Assembly: GCA_947561395.2 (NCBI GenBank)
Contig: OX387194.1
Coordinates: 17,594,048-17,658,047 of the forward strand
Direction of reading: 5' to 3'
DNA length: 64,000 nucleotides
Origin: Buxus sempervirens
Lineage: Eukaryota > Streptophyta > Magnoliopsida > Buxales > Buxaceae
A program made the translations under genes and the position numbers. The notes below the pieces were generated by a model. The model saw nothing but the letters and a program-made list of their open reading frames with translations, searched no databases and was not told where the DNA came from. Below, piece by piece: positions 25,063-36,345 of the stretch (the first letter of the stretch is position 1; each line of letters starts with the position of its first letter).

Positions 25063-26110
25063 ACACCATCAAAATCTATAGACGTATCTTTTTTCAGGCA
25101 TTTTAATCCTGACGTGGCGATACTGAGAGGATGAAGATCATGATAGTGTTTATGGTAAATTGAGTTTGCCGTCATTTTCCCACGAACAAGTGACCTTTGA
25201 TTTTGACTTGGACACAGTGGGCTGTGTCTAAATATCTCTTCCTTTCTAGAGGTCGTCCAATCCTTGCAGGGACAATGCACGGATAGGTCCTGGTGTGATA
25301 ACAAGCTCTTCATGTGAATGCTCTTGAGTGCCTACTACTTGAATTTCGTCGTCCAAAAATGGGTCGATAGTTGCTGGGACGTGGACCTCTTTATTCCTCC
25401 ATTCTCCTTTGATGCACTGGTGGTCAGTTGAGGGGACTAACCTGAATTTTGTATCCAAGGTCTCCCAATTAATACATGATAGGTTGTCTCGGCATCAAGA
25501 ACATGAAGTTGGGTTATGCCCCTGAATGGGCCAATCTCCAGTTGTACATCTATGAACCCGACAGTCATCATTGATTGATTGGCAAAACCGCTAACCTCTA
25601 TAGGCTTTCACTTGATCTATGATGCAATAAAATGGATTAATCTCACCATTCTTAGTGATATTAAGTTGATCAATGATCTGGGATCAATTAAAGCTCGACC
25701 AACTTCCACTCCGTTGATTCTCGCTGTGACATAAAGTGGCTTATTATGGTCTTCTTTTGCAACGACCATGTCTTCTGGGTTAAAGATGATTATTGAGACA
25801 CTTTTTTCCAGGGAGAACCATTGGCATGAGCTATACTCCTTGGCGGCAACAGCAACTAAAGCTTTTGCGGCCTTCTTCTTCATGGCTTCAGTAAAGCCCA
25901 ATTCATCGAAGAATGTTTGAAATTTGACTAAATTTGCCAACTTTTCTTCTGCTACATTTGGCAAACTGGCTTTATAACCTCCGCTCTACCACAGTTCTTC
26001 TTCTAAATTATGTTGCCCATGAATCATGGATACGAGCTCCTTTCCTTTATGCTTTGGCAAGGGATTGACATGTACCTCAGCATCAGGTAGATCTAGCTCA
26101 CCAGCTCTCA
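25063..26110 (-). mobile_element. Protease-containing region of gypsy element 1
   Basis: The minus-strand frame 25617-25964 includes ARINGVEVGRALID, the position of the retropepsin active site in gag-pol of plant gypsy elements, and frames at 25246-25458 continue the linker to reverse transcriptase. Broken. Confidence 0.6.
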
Positions 26111-27333
26111 ATTGTAAGTTGAATATTCGCCTAAGGGACTAGCAGGTAGTGGTTGGATGAGTAGTGGTGCGGTGAAACTTACAGTAGTTAGGATTCCTCT
26201 TGTTAGCATCAGTTGGCAACTTTTCAACAAAAGACAGCTTGATAGCCCTATCTAATATCCATTGGTCAGAGATGGCCTCAACTTGTTCTAGCTTGCAAGG
26301 GAAGGGTGGCAGATCAATAAACCATTCCTTGTTGACTGGCTTCTATACCACATTTGTTGGTCGGTGCCACGTGATTAATGGACGTCGTGACTCCTCTGTA
26401 CGATGCTTTCTTTTAGTAGGCTCACCTTTACTGACGATGCTATACGACGTGCTGATTCAAGAAGTTTAGTAAAACTATCAAATCTTGATTTTCTAAGAAT
26501 GGCATGTAATCGTGGCTCATTCTACTTATCCAGAGTTGGAAAAGTCTTTCTTCAGTGATGGCTTCATGGCAATAAAGTGCCATGGTGTGAAATCTCTTGA
26601 TAAAGTCAATAATTCCCTTCGTTGACTTCTACTGCTCTCGGCTCAAATCAATGAGTGTCATCTTCTCCTCCACCAAGAAGAATTTTTGAAAGAAGACTTT
26701 CATCATCTCCTCCCATGTGTTAATACTGCTTTGCTCTAGATTCAAATACTAGGTGTAAGCTTTCTCTGATAAAGATTTAGAGAATTCTCTAAGCCACAAG
26801 TCCTTGTCATTGGCATGTGCACCAAGAGCATCGATAAATCTTGAGACATGTTACTTCGCATTGCCAGTCTTTACATTATAACGAGTGAACTTCGAGACCA
26901 TGTAGTCTTTCGGGTATGGCTTCTCAAGTATTGCAATAGGATATGGTGGGTGGTAGTCGTATGACAGATCTACATCTTCATGTTGGCTCCTTTCTCTTTT
27001 TAGCAAGCTTTCAAATTCTGCCATGGTGATATAATCACCAGACTTCACCTCTTCTTTACTAGCAACCGAGCTTGAGGGTATCTTCTGTTGCTTAGCATGC
27101 TATTCATCAATATGCGGAGGCTCCCCTGGTTGTTTGGTGTGGATAATGTGGAAGAGCTCCTCAACGCGTCCATTCAAATCATGAAACACCGCCAGTATTT
27201 GAGCCAGTTCTGAAGTAGTTTCTGCCGGTTTGCCGATATTCTGAGCAGATTGTCCTGGGTGTGAATTCGCACTCTCATCATGCGTTGCAGCTTGTTGATG
27301 TTTAGAACTTCCTCCAAATGCAACTAGTGCCAT
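26111..27333 (-). mobile_element. Gag region of gypsy element 1
   Basis: The minus-strand frames 26851-27048 (with LSYDYHPPYPIAILEKPYP) and 27100-27333 (Gln/Glu-rich, near the gag start) lie between the 5' LTR and the protease. This fits gag by position. Broken in many places and only loosely recognisable. Confidence 0.55.
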
Positions 27334-27415
27334 ATCACTTTTTCCACCTCACGTTCTTCTAGTTCCCGCCATATCGCCGATTCCTCGAAGATTTCTTTTG
27401 TTAGTGACTTTACCT

Positions 27416-27432
27416 CCCCAATGGAGTTGCCA
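27416..27432 (-). promoter_or_regulatory. Primer-binding site of gypsy element 1
   Basis: Reads TGGCAACTCCATTGGGG on the sense strand, five bases after the 5' LTR. It is of the TGGCGACTC...GGGG type seen in Tat-lineage elements, where the 3' end of a tRNA primes minus-strand synthesis. I do not assign the tRNA. Confidence 0.6.
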
Positions 27433-27437
27433 GAAAA

Positions 27438-28325
27438 TGTAGGTGCCTTTTCTGAATTCACGTCCACGTGTCTAATGTCATCTCCACGATGTTGAAATGC
27501 TGATGACATGTCTTTAAATCTTGATTCTAAGTATGAGAGGTATGTCCGATGTTGGCCTAAACCACCGAATCAGCAGCCGTTCCCATGCCATTTCTAAACA
27601 GAAGAGAGGGAGGAGTCGATAAGATGTGACAGGTAGGCAATGGGTAGAATGAGAGATGGGAGATACTCAAATGATCCTTCCATATACCAAGCTAGAGAGC
27701 TCCTTTTATGATGAAAACAAAGAAATTTGAAGGACTTAGAGAATTTCTAGTAAACTTGGAGAAGGTTGAGAGAAAAGAAGTGAAGTCTTGTTCTTAGTAG
27801 CTCAAGAATCCAGGATGCCCCAAATGAACAAGGGCTCTCATATTTATAGCAAGTGTGGGTCTCCAAGATTGTGACACTTGTCACGATCTGGAGCTTTGGG
27901 CATGTTTAATGTGTATCACGAATCTGGTCATAAAAATGTCTAGGTTCAGATAATAATAAGAGATTATTATTATTTCTTAAATACAATAAATAATGGAGCT
28001 TTCCTATTGGTACAGTGGGTCCCACATATCAGCATGTGAAAATATTTCACTTGACGTCTACATCATTCTAGGTTGGCATGCCAAAGCTCATCACTGCATG
28101 CTAATGAGTCCCATGCCCGTGTCCGCCACGCCTTAAGGACTGCCAAATAACCCCCCTCCATTAATGGGCTTTTGCCCAAGACGGAGATCTTTACTCCAAT
28201 ATGCCAAATAAGCTTCATATTTAATTTAAACAAATTATGCCACATTTAATTATCATTTTTATCGGATAAATAATCCATGACAAATAATATAGGTGACGTG
28301 TCAAGTATAAAAACGGTCATCTACA
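27438..28325 (-). repeat. 5' LTR of gypsy element 1
   Basis: An 888-bp repeat matching 5361-6212. It ends CATCTACA on the plus strand and is followed by the TSD copy ATGAT at 28326-28330. Confidence 0.88.
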
Positions 28326-29050
28326 ATGATATCATCCTCACTTGCTCTCATGATGCAGTTCTTGCACAATTTTTAACTACTATTAGCAAGGACTTTTTGG
28401 TGAAGGACTTAGGTGAGTTGAATTATTTTCTCAGCGTAGAGGCTACCAAACTGCCCAATGGTCTTCTTCTCAGCCAACATCGTTATATTTGTAGCCTATT
28501 GGATCGCACAAAGATTTCTCTTGCAAAGCCAATATTTTCTCCTATGTCCTCCTCAAACAAGTTAATGAAATTTTCTGGCAATCAATTTTTTGATCCAACA
28601 CTCTATCGTAGCACTATGGGATCATTACAATATTTATCAATCACTTGTTTGGACATTGCCTTTGTTGTTAATCATGTTTGCCAATACATGAAACGATCCA
28701 CTGATCAACACTGGATAGCTGTTAAGAGCATACTCCGCTACCTTAAATCCAAGGCTACCCATGGACTTCTTCTCCGACGTTGCTCTTCATTGTAGTTTCA
28801 TGCTTATTCTGATGCTTACTCTTTTGGGGGGGGGGGGGGGGTTGTCCCGATGACCGTCATTCTACTAGCGGTTTTACATCTATTTGGGCCCTAATTTGAT
28901 CTCTTGGAGCTCTAGGAAGCAACCCATAGTTTCTCGCTCAAGCACGGAAGCCAAATATCGTGCCATTGCCAATACCACTGTTGAACTCACTTGGATTCAA
29001 ATGCTTCTCAAGGAACTTGGCTTTCCTCGCACACATCCACCAATACTTTG
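28326..29050 (+). mobile_element. Base copia element, second fragment (RT end and RNase H)
   Basis: Continues the copia element cut at 5360. It has KDFLVKDLGELNYFL and LLSQHRYICSLLDRT, then SWSSRKQPIVSRSSTEAKYR of the copia RNase H. A run of about 17 G lies near 28825-28841. It is interrupted at 29050 by the second copia element and resumes at 38463. Broken. Confidence 0.85.
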
Positions 29051-29422
29051 TGTTGATTTATGTGGAGCCTGATCATACTAGACACCCAGAGACAGTCGTT
29101 GCGGATCAAGCTCTACGGTGAGCTCACAAGGGGTTGCCCTTGCCTGTAAGGTGGGGGTTTGGGGGCGGAGCCCCCGAGGCGAAAATTCACAGGAGGGTAT
29201 TTTGGGCATTTCCATTGTATTAGGGTTATATTTCCCTTGTTATTATTTTCTCCTTGTAAGTTTCTACCATTCAGAAAATATAGTGGACAGAACTAGTGGT
29301 CGTGGACGTAGCCCTATTCTGGGGTGAACCACGTAAAATCTCTATGTCTTCTTTTTCTTTGTTTCTTTATGTCGTTTTCTTTGCTTCTCATGATCTCTAA
29401 GAATCAAGTCAGATTCCTAACA
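29051..29422 (+). repeat. 5' LTR of nested copia element
   Basis: Begins TGTTGATTTATGTGGAGCC and ends CCTAACA. Matches 38080-38462, including the distinctive GGGGGCGGAGCCCCCGAGG hairpin (GGGGGCAAAGCCCCCGAGG in the 3' copy). Confidence 0.88.
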
Positions 29423-29424
29423 AC

Positions 29425-29436
29425 TGGTATCAGAGC
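29425..29436 (+). promoter_or_regulatory. Primer-binding site, tRNA-Met type
   Basis: TGGTATCAGAGC, two bases after the LTR, is the standard plant copia site complementary to initiator tRNA-Met. Confidence 0.9.
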
Positions 29437-29455
29437 TTTGGTTTGAGTGGGAGCA

Positions 29456-31243
29456 ATGGCCGTAGAAGACGGAATGATCAAGATTGAGAAGTTTGATGGT
29501 ATAGACTTTGGGTTCTGGAAGATGCAGATTGAAGATTACTTTTATGGAAAGGATCTATATCTACCTCTCATAGGAGAGAAACCAAAAGAGATGAGTGATA
29601 CAAATTGGGTGATTTTGGACAAAAAAGCCCTATGGGTTATTCGTCTATTGCTAACTCGCAAAGTTGCGTTCAAAATTGTGAAAGAGACAAGTACAACATC
29701 TATCATGAAAACCCTATCAGATATGTACGAGAAACCCTTTGCTTATAATAAGGTATATCTGATGCGACGTCTATTCAATCTGAGAATGGAAGAAGATGCC
29801 TTTGTGACAGAACATTTAAACGAGTTCAACACTGCCACAACTCAGTTAAGTTCTGTGGATATTGATTTCGAAGATGAATTCTATGGATATTGATTTCGAA
29901 GACGAAATTAGGGCTTTGATTCTTCTTTCATCTCTACCAGAAAGCTAGAATGGCACTGTGACAGTAGTGAGCAGTTCTGCAGGAAAAACAAAATTAAGTT
30001 TTAATGATGTGCAGGATCTAATTCTAAGTGAGGATATTCGCAGAAGAGAACTGAGTCAAACATTAGGACTAGCTTTGAACACAAAGACTAGAGGTAGGAT
30101 GACAGACAAAAAAAATGGCCATGCTAGATCAAAATCCAAACACAGAAGCAAGTCAAAATCCAAGAGTTCATCAAGGTGTTGGAACTATGGAAAACAAGGA
30201 CACTTCAAACATGAGTGTCAAGCACCCAAGAAGAAGTTTGACAAAGGTGAAGACAAGCAATCTTTGAATGTTATCAAAGAGATCAGTGATGCTCTTATTC
30301 TCAGTGTGGACAGTCCGTTTGAATCATGGGTATTGGTTTCAAGAGCATCGTTTCATTCTTTCCCACATAAGGATATCATGGAAAACTATGTTAGTGGTGA
30401 TTTCGGAAAGGTTTACTTGGCTGATGATGAACATTTGAGTGTTGTGGGAAATGGAGATGTTCGAATCAAGACCCCTAGCGGAGGTGTATGGCTACTGCAG
30501 AATGTGAGACACATTCCGGGTTTGAAAAGTAATCTAGTTTCTGTTGGGCAACTTGATGTTGAAGGGTATGCAGTATCCTTCATGGGTGGATTGTGGGAAA
30601 TCACCAAATGTGCCATGATAGTGGCTCGTGGAAGAAAGACGGGCACACTCTATATGACTACCAGTATCCGAGATACTGCTGCAATTGTAAACAAAGAAGC
30701 AGATTCAGATCTATGGCATTGCAGACTTGGCCACATGAGCGAGAAGGGAATGAAGGTACTCTGTTCAAAAGGAAAACTTCTGGGACTTAAATCAGTCGAT
30801 ATCGGTCTCTGTGAAGACTGTATTTATGGTAAACAGAAAAAGGTGGGATTCTCAAAGAGTGGCAGAACACTGAAGGCAGAAAAGTTAGAGCTAGTTCACA
30901 CTAATTTATGGGGGCCTGCTCCAGTTTCATCCCTTGGTGGCTCATCTTCTTATATTACCTTCATTGATGATTCAACAAGAAATGTATGGGTTTATTTTCT
31001 GAAAAATAAATCTAATGCTTTTGATGCTTTCAAGAAATTGAAATCCTTGATAGAAAATGAAACAGGTTTGAAGCTGAAGTGATTGTGATCTGATAATGGA
31101 GGAGAATACAATCTTACAGAATTCAAGGAATATTGTGCTATCAATGGAATTAGGATGGAGAAAACCCATCAAGGAAGCACCTCAGCAGAATGGAGTTGCA
31201 GAACATATGAGCAGAACTCTTAATGAGAAGGCTAGATGTATGA
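29456..31243 (+). mobile_element. Gag to integrase part of nested copia element
   Basis: The gag frame has IEKFDGIDFGFWKMQIEDYF (29447-29893). A CCHC knuckle CWNYGKQGHFKHEC lies near 30178-30219. The GAG-pre-integrase block LWHCRLGHMSEKGMKVL follows near 30712, then the integrase start with VHTNLWGPAPVSSLGGSSSY. This resembles the Tnt1/Tork group. Broken in a few places. Confidence 0.85.
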
Positions 31244-32257
31244 TGTAAGTGTGAAAACTCACACTCCTTATATGGCAAATGTTTGACAAATTATATCTTC
31301 TAATAATCTTCAAGATGTGCAGAATCAAAATATAAGTTCTGTGAATTTAATAAAGAGGAAGGTAATGCTGCCACACAGCTACCACGCCGCTAGTAGCTCA
31401 AGGAAATGTAAGGTTTTCTAAATAAAGAACATTTCGTAAAGGCACTTGCGAGGAACAACGCCGCTACCACTCCGCTGGCAGCGCATAAGTGAAATAGCGC
31501 TGTGAAAGTAAAGTACGCGCACCTGCGTCGTAAGGCGACGCCGACACGCCGCTGGTAGCGCAGAGCAAGATTGAAGAATCTAAAAATCAGCTGTGCACAT
31601 GCCGCGTTCCCTCCCGCTAGCAGCGCGCCCTTAACTGGGTCAATTTGGATTTGAGCAGGACTTGAGTTCGCTTCCAGTCGTCTACCCCGATCGCAAGGCG
31701 ACGCCACCAGCGCTCGATGCGATCTGAGTTTTCTTCTTTAAATAGACGAGCTGTATTTTTTTTGGAATGACTTTTTCTTTTGATCAATTCGATTTGGATC
31801 TTGAGGTGTTCGAGATTCAATCAATTCATCTTTAGACAGTCGGTGATCGAGTGAGGGGGAGATCTGAGAGAGATCTCCTGGAATTGAAGTTTGAGGATTC
31901 TTCTTCATTTCGGAACTTCATATGATCGTATGATCTTCTGGATTGGTGATCGAGCTTGTTGGATGCATAGGTGGATTCCTATTGCATTGGATCATCTCAG
32001 TGGACTCTGAGGTGATTGTTACGATCTGGATTGATCGTGAATTGCAGTTCAATTGTAAAGGTTAAGTGTGTTTTCCTTTGTAATTGATTTTCATTTAATA
32101 GTGGAGATTCTAAGGGTTAGTCGCCTCATATAGACTCGAGGTTTTTCCTGGATCTGGATTCAGGTTTCCTGTTTAAATTCTGTGTGTATGTTTCCGCATT
32201 GTTAAGATCATAATTGTTGTAGATCGAGGACCTGTAGAGTAGTCTCCTATTCTTTCA
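31244..32257 (+). mobile_element. Solo LTR of another copia element
   Basis: A 1014-bp insertion starting TGTAAGTGTG and ending TCTTTCA, flanked by exact 5-bp duplications TATGA (31239-31243 and 32258-32262). It has a TG start and CA end and no internal region. The right third (GACTCGAGGTTTTTCCTGG then a TTTCCGCATTG phrase) resembles Tork/Angela-type LTR ends. The left half carries several GCCGCTGGTAGCGC-like short repeats (31380-31620). It interrupts the integrase region of the host copia. Confidence 0.8.
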
Positions 32258-34234
32258 TATGAGGATTTATGCCGGGTTACCTCAGATGTTTTGGGCTGAT
32301 GTAGTTAACAAGGCAACCTTTCTAATCAACCAAGGACCTTCTGCACCTTTGGGTGAACGTATACCAGAGGAGGTTTGGAGCGGAAAGGAGGTAAATCTTT
32401 CTTTTCTGAAAGTCTTTTGTTGTGTTTCTTATGTGCATATAGATTCTACTGCTAGAAATAAGCTTGACGCTAAGTCTGTGAAGTCCACCTTCATTGGGTA
32501 TGGTGGTGATGAATTCGGGTATCGATTTTGGAATGATCAGAATTGGAAGATAATTTGAAGTAAAGATGTTATATTCAATGAACAGGTTATGTAAAAAGAC
32601 AGATTTGGAGCAGTAGATTCTGACAATGTAAGTGCTTAGGTTAAAGACTTTGAGTACGTAGAGTTAGAAGATATTACTAACTCTTATAAAAAGGGGAGTA
32701 CTCAAAACAATCAGGAGGTAGCAAGTCCACAAGCAGAATCCAGCACACCAGTTATTAAGCTTAGAAGGTCAACCAGACAACACTAAATTCGACAAAGATA
32801 TTCACCATCACTTCATTATTTGCTGTTAACAGATGGTGGTGAACTTGAAAGTTATGATGAAGCTTTGCAGACAGAGGATGCAAGCAAGTGGGAGTTGGCG
32901 ATGCAAGATGAAATGGATTCTCTAATGTCAAATAGGACATGGGAATTGACAAAACTTCCTAAAGGAAAAAAGGCCTTACATAACAAGTGGGTTTACAGGA
33001 TAAAAGAAGAGACTGATGGCAACAAACGGTTTAAGGCCAAGTTAGTTGTGAAAGGTTTTCAACAAAAGGAAGGTGTTGATTACACAGAAATCTTCTCACC
33101 CGTGGTGAAGTTAACTACTATCAGATTGGTTCTGGGAATTGTGGCTGCTGAGAATTTGTATCTGGAGCAAATGGATGTAAAGATGGCTTCCTCCATGGTG
33201 ATCTGGAGGAAGATATTTACATGAAGCAACCAGAGGGTTTCGTAGTTGAAAGCAAAAATGAGCTTATGTGTAAGCTGCGAAAGAGCTTATATGGTTTGAA
33301 ACAGGCCCCAAGACAGTGGTACAAGACATTTGATAGATTCATACACAAGATTGGCTTCTTGCAATGTCAAGCAGATCATTGTTGTTATGTGAAAAGGTCT
33401 GACAATAGTATTATTATTTTTCTTTTGTATGTATATGATATGTTGATTGCAGGGTCTTGCACTCAAGAGGTAAATAATGTGAAGAAAATGTTGTCAGAGC
33501 AATTTGCAATGAAGGATTTGGGAGCTGCAAATCGGATTCTTGGAATGCAGATTATAAGAGACAAAGTGACTGGTACCTTGAAGCTGTCACAGGCTGACTA
33601 TGTTAGAAAAGTCTTAAGCAAATTCAATATGCAAAATGCAAAGCCAGTAAACAGTCCTTTAGCTAGTCATTTGAGATTAAATAAAGAACAATCACCTACA
33701 ACCAAGGTGGAGTGTGCCTACATAGAAAGAACCCCCTACGCTTTAGCAGTTGGCAGTCTTATGTATACAATTGTGTGTACTAGATCAAACATAGCACATG
33801 CAGTGGGAGTAGTGAATAGGTACATGAGTAATCCAGGAAATCAACATTGGGAGGCAGTGAAATGGATCTTTCGGTATTTACAGGGTACCACAGATACAAC
33901 ATTGTGCTTTAAAGGAGGGGGCTTGAAATTGCAGGGTTATGTTGACTCTGATCTAGCTAAAGATGTTGATAACAGGAAGAGTACTATAGGGTATATTTAT
34001 ACCTTGAATGGTACTGGAGTTAGTTGGATCTCTCAATTGTAGAAAATTGTAGCTCTTTCTACAACAGAAGCAGAGTATGTTGCAATTACGGAAGCTAGCA
34101 AGGAGATGATTTTGTTACAAGGTTTCTTAATTTTAGGAAAGGGGTAGGAGAATAGTGTTTTGTACTGTGATAGTCAAAGTGCCATCAATCTTGCTAAAAA
34201 TCCAATATTTCATTCAAGAACCAAGCACATTACA
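32258..34234 (+). mobile_element. Integrase end, RT and RNase H of nested copia element
   Basis: Integrase end with RIYAGLPQMFWADVVNKATF (32259-32558). The RT follows with HNKWVYRIKEETDGNKRFKA, VVKGFQQKEGVDYTEIFSPV, LYGLKQAPRQWYKTFDRF and FLLYVYDMLIAG, then RNase H with DVDNRKSTIGYIYTLNG. Ends where the CACTA element was inserted. Broken in a few places. Confidence 0.85.
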
Positions 34235-34264
34235 CACTACAAAACGAAGATGAATAGAAGGTGA

Positions 34265-35310
34265 CCTTTTACCGGCGGTAAGGGAATTCCGCCCCTAAAA
34301 GCGCTTTTAGCAGCGGTAAAGACACTTTCCGCCCCTAAAAGTTAACCTATCCTTTTTCGTGTGGGAAAAACCTATGGCGCGAGTTTTTTGCGCGCTAAAT
34401 AGCCTTTAGCGACCGTAATTCTGGTCACTAAAGAGGGTTTTATTGGCGGTAGCTATATTACCGCAGATAAAAAGTTGGCGAGGCTAGCGCGCGAGTTTCT
34501 TGTGCCCAAAATATCCTTTAGCAGCGGGAATTCCCGTTGCTAAAGATGGTTTTACCAGCGGTAAAATAACTACCGCCGGTAAAAAGTTCGCGGGGCCAAC
34601 GCACGAGTTTCTTGCGCGCGAAATTTCCTTTAGCAGCGGGAATTCCCGTCTCTAAAGAAGGTTTTACCAGCGATAATATAACTACCGCCGGTAAAAAGTT
34701 GGCGGGGCCAACATGTGAGTTTCTTGCGAGCGAAATATCCTTCAGCTGCGGGAATTCTCGTCGATAATAATACTTTTAGCGGCGGTAGGATCCCTACCGC
34801 CCCTAAAAGGTAAGAAAAATAAAAATAATTTTTTTTTCTTGGAAAAATGGTTGGAAAAGAAAATTTGACTTTTAGGGGCGGTAAGCTACTGCCGCTAAAA
34901 GTAAAAGCGCGAATTTAAAATTTAATTCAACTTTTAGGGGCGATAAGCTACCGCCGCTAAAAGTAAAAGCGCAAACTTAAAATTTAATTCGACTTTTAGG
35001 GGCAGTAAGCTACCGCCGCTAAAAGTAAAAGCGCAAACTTAAAATTTAATTCGACTTTTAGGGGCAGTAAGCTACCGCCGCTAAAAGTAAAAGCGGGAAT
35101 TTTCCTGCGTGCGTAATGGGCTGAATTTTGGCTTGACTTTTACGGGTGGTAAGCTACCGCCGCTAAAAGTAAAAGCAGGAATTTTCCCGTGTGCATTATG
35201 GGCCGAATTTTGGCTTGAATTTTAAGGGCGGTAAGCTACCGCCGCTAAAAGTAAAAGCATGAATTTTCAAATTTAATTCGACTTTTAGGGGCAGTATGCT
35301 ACCATTGCTA
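34265..35310. repeat. Subterminal repeat array of CACTA element 1
   Basis: Many copies of TTTTAGSGGCGGTAA-like units and their reverse complement. In the part 34860-35240 they form near-regular inverted pairs spaced about 60-70 bp apart, separated by AAAGCGCRAA-like linkers. Confidence 0.85.
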
Positions 35311-35339
35311 AAAGTGTCCTTTACATATAACACCTGAGT

Positions 35340-35640
35340 CTCTTCTTCTTCAACTTGTCTCTTCTTTCTCTCTAATCTTCTTCAACTTGTCTTTTCTCTC
35401 TAACTAAAGGTATGTTTTCTCTTTGCAATCTAACTTGTCTTTTTCACTTTGTTTTACTCTTCTTTAAAACTTTATTCTCTCATTAACATATTGTTCTTTC
35501 TCTCTCTACAAATTTATTTCCTCATATTTTTTTTGCCCCATGATTTTGGCAAAGAGAATAGCCTCCAGGTCTCACTCTCTATCTCTCACTCTTTCTTTCT
35601 CTCTTTATCTCTCTTTCTCTATCTCTCTCTCTCTCTCTAA
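35340..35640. repeat. Pyrimidine-rich (CTCTTT)n core of CACTA element 1
   Basis: TCTCTCTTTC-type simple sequence. It corresponds to the GA-rich core of CACTA element 2 read on the other strand. The open frame at 35449-35640 is simple sequence. Confidence 0.8.
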
Positions 35641-36027
35641 ATCTCTGTTTCTATGCTGCCGTTCAGCAACAACCCAGCGACGGCTTCGTTTTTTTTGATT
35701 TTTTTAATATTACTTTTAGCTGTGGTAATTCCTACCAGTAAAAGTCATTTTATTATTTTTTTAAAAGCGTATTTACTGGCAATTATTACTATCGATAAAA
35801 GTGAGAAGGACTTAATTGAAAATAATTTTTAGTGGCAGTCAGCTTCCGTCGGTAATGATAGAGCAATAGCTGTGGTTGTTTTTTTACCACCGCTAAAACC
35901 TTTAGCGTCAGCATCTTTTGGGGCAGTGTAGACACCCCAAATTGCACTAAAAATGAGAAAATAATTGAAAATATTAATTGGGATTTGAAACAGGTCAAAA
36001 AAGTGTAAAATCTGGCCAAACTGGTCA

Positions 36028-36140
36028 TGACCGTATTTTGTTTGCGGACTAGTCATACCTGCAATTGATACACGGTCACGGCGTGCCCGTATTAATAATA
36101 CGGGCAGGGCACGACCGTAATATATATACGGGCACGGGGG
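36028..36140 (+). promoter_or_regulatory. Hairpin-array module in LTR copy C (4 units)
   Basis: Four units with a 28-bp period. The third is a perfect dyad, GCCCGTATTAATAATACGGGC with its centre bases shared. It lies about 100 bp from the LTR start and about 200 bp before the TATA-like box. Confidence 0.7.
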
Positions 36141-36333
36141 TCTTTGTGCGAATTTTACCTTTTTGATTTTTGAGCCTTATCTGCACCCAAATATCTCTCT
36201 TGGATAAGTGAATTCTCTTATTTATCTGTTCGAATTATCCTTGTGGATAAAGGATTGGCATGATCTTTTGTTTAACTCAAACTGAAACTCTATCTTGCCA
36301 AACCTTGGACCAACCATGCCCCTGGGTGTGTCT

Positions 36334-36345
36334 ATAAATAGAGGC
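36334..36345 (+). promoter_or_regulatory. TATA-like box of LTR copy C
   Basis: CTATAAATAGAGG lies about 410 bp into the LTR. Copies A, B and D have the corresponding TATTTATAG on their sense-reversed strand, so transcription should start shortly after this point. Confidence 0.65.

Larger units (their letters stand above)
5361..28325 (-). mobile_element. Ty3/gypsy Tat-like element 1, with nested insertions
   Basis: A minus-strand LTR retrotransposon bounded by TGTAG...CTACA ends and by exact 5-bp duplications ATGAT (5356-5360 and 28326-28330). Parts in its own 5' to 3' order: 5' LTR 27438-28325, primer site, gag, protease, reverse transcriptase, RNase H, a second archaeal-type RNase H, integrase, an antisense PMD gene, polypurine tract, and 3' LTR 5361-6212. 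Three solo LTRs are nested inside it, one of which holds a Pack-MULE. The coding region is broken in many places. By eye the two LTRs differ at roughly a tenth of positions, so the insertion is old. Confidence 0.88.

Noticed and set aside
28822-28842. Run of about 17 G in the base copia
   Set aside because: Homopolymer in a decayed element, and its length is prone to sequencing error; no function suggested.
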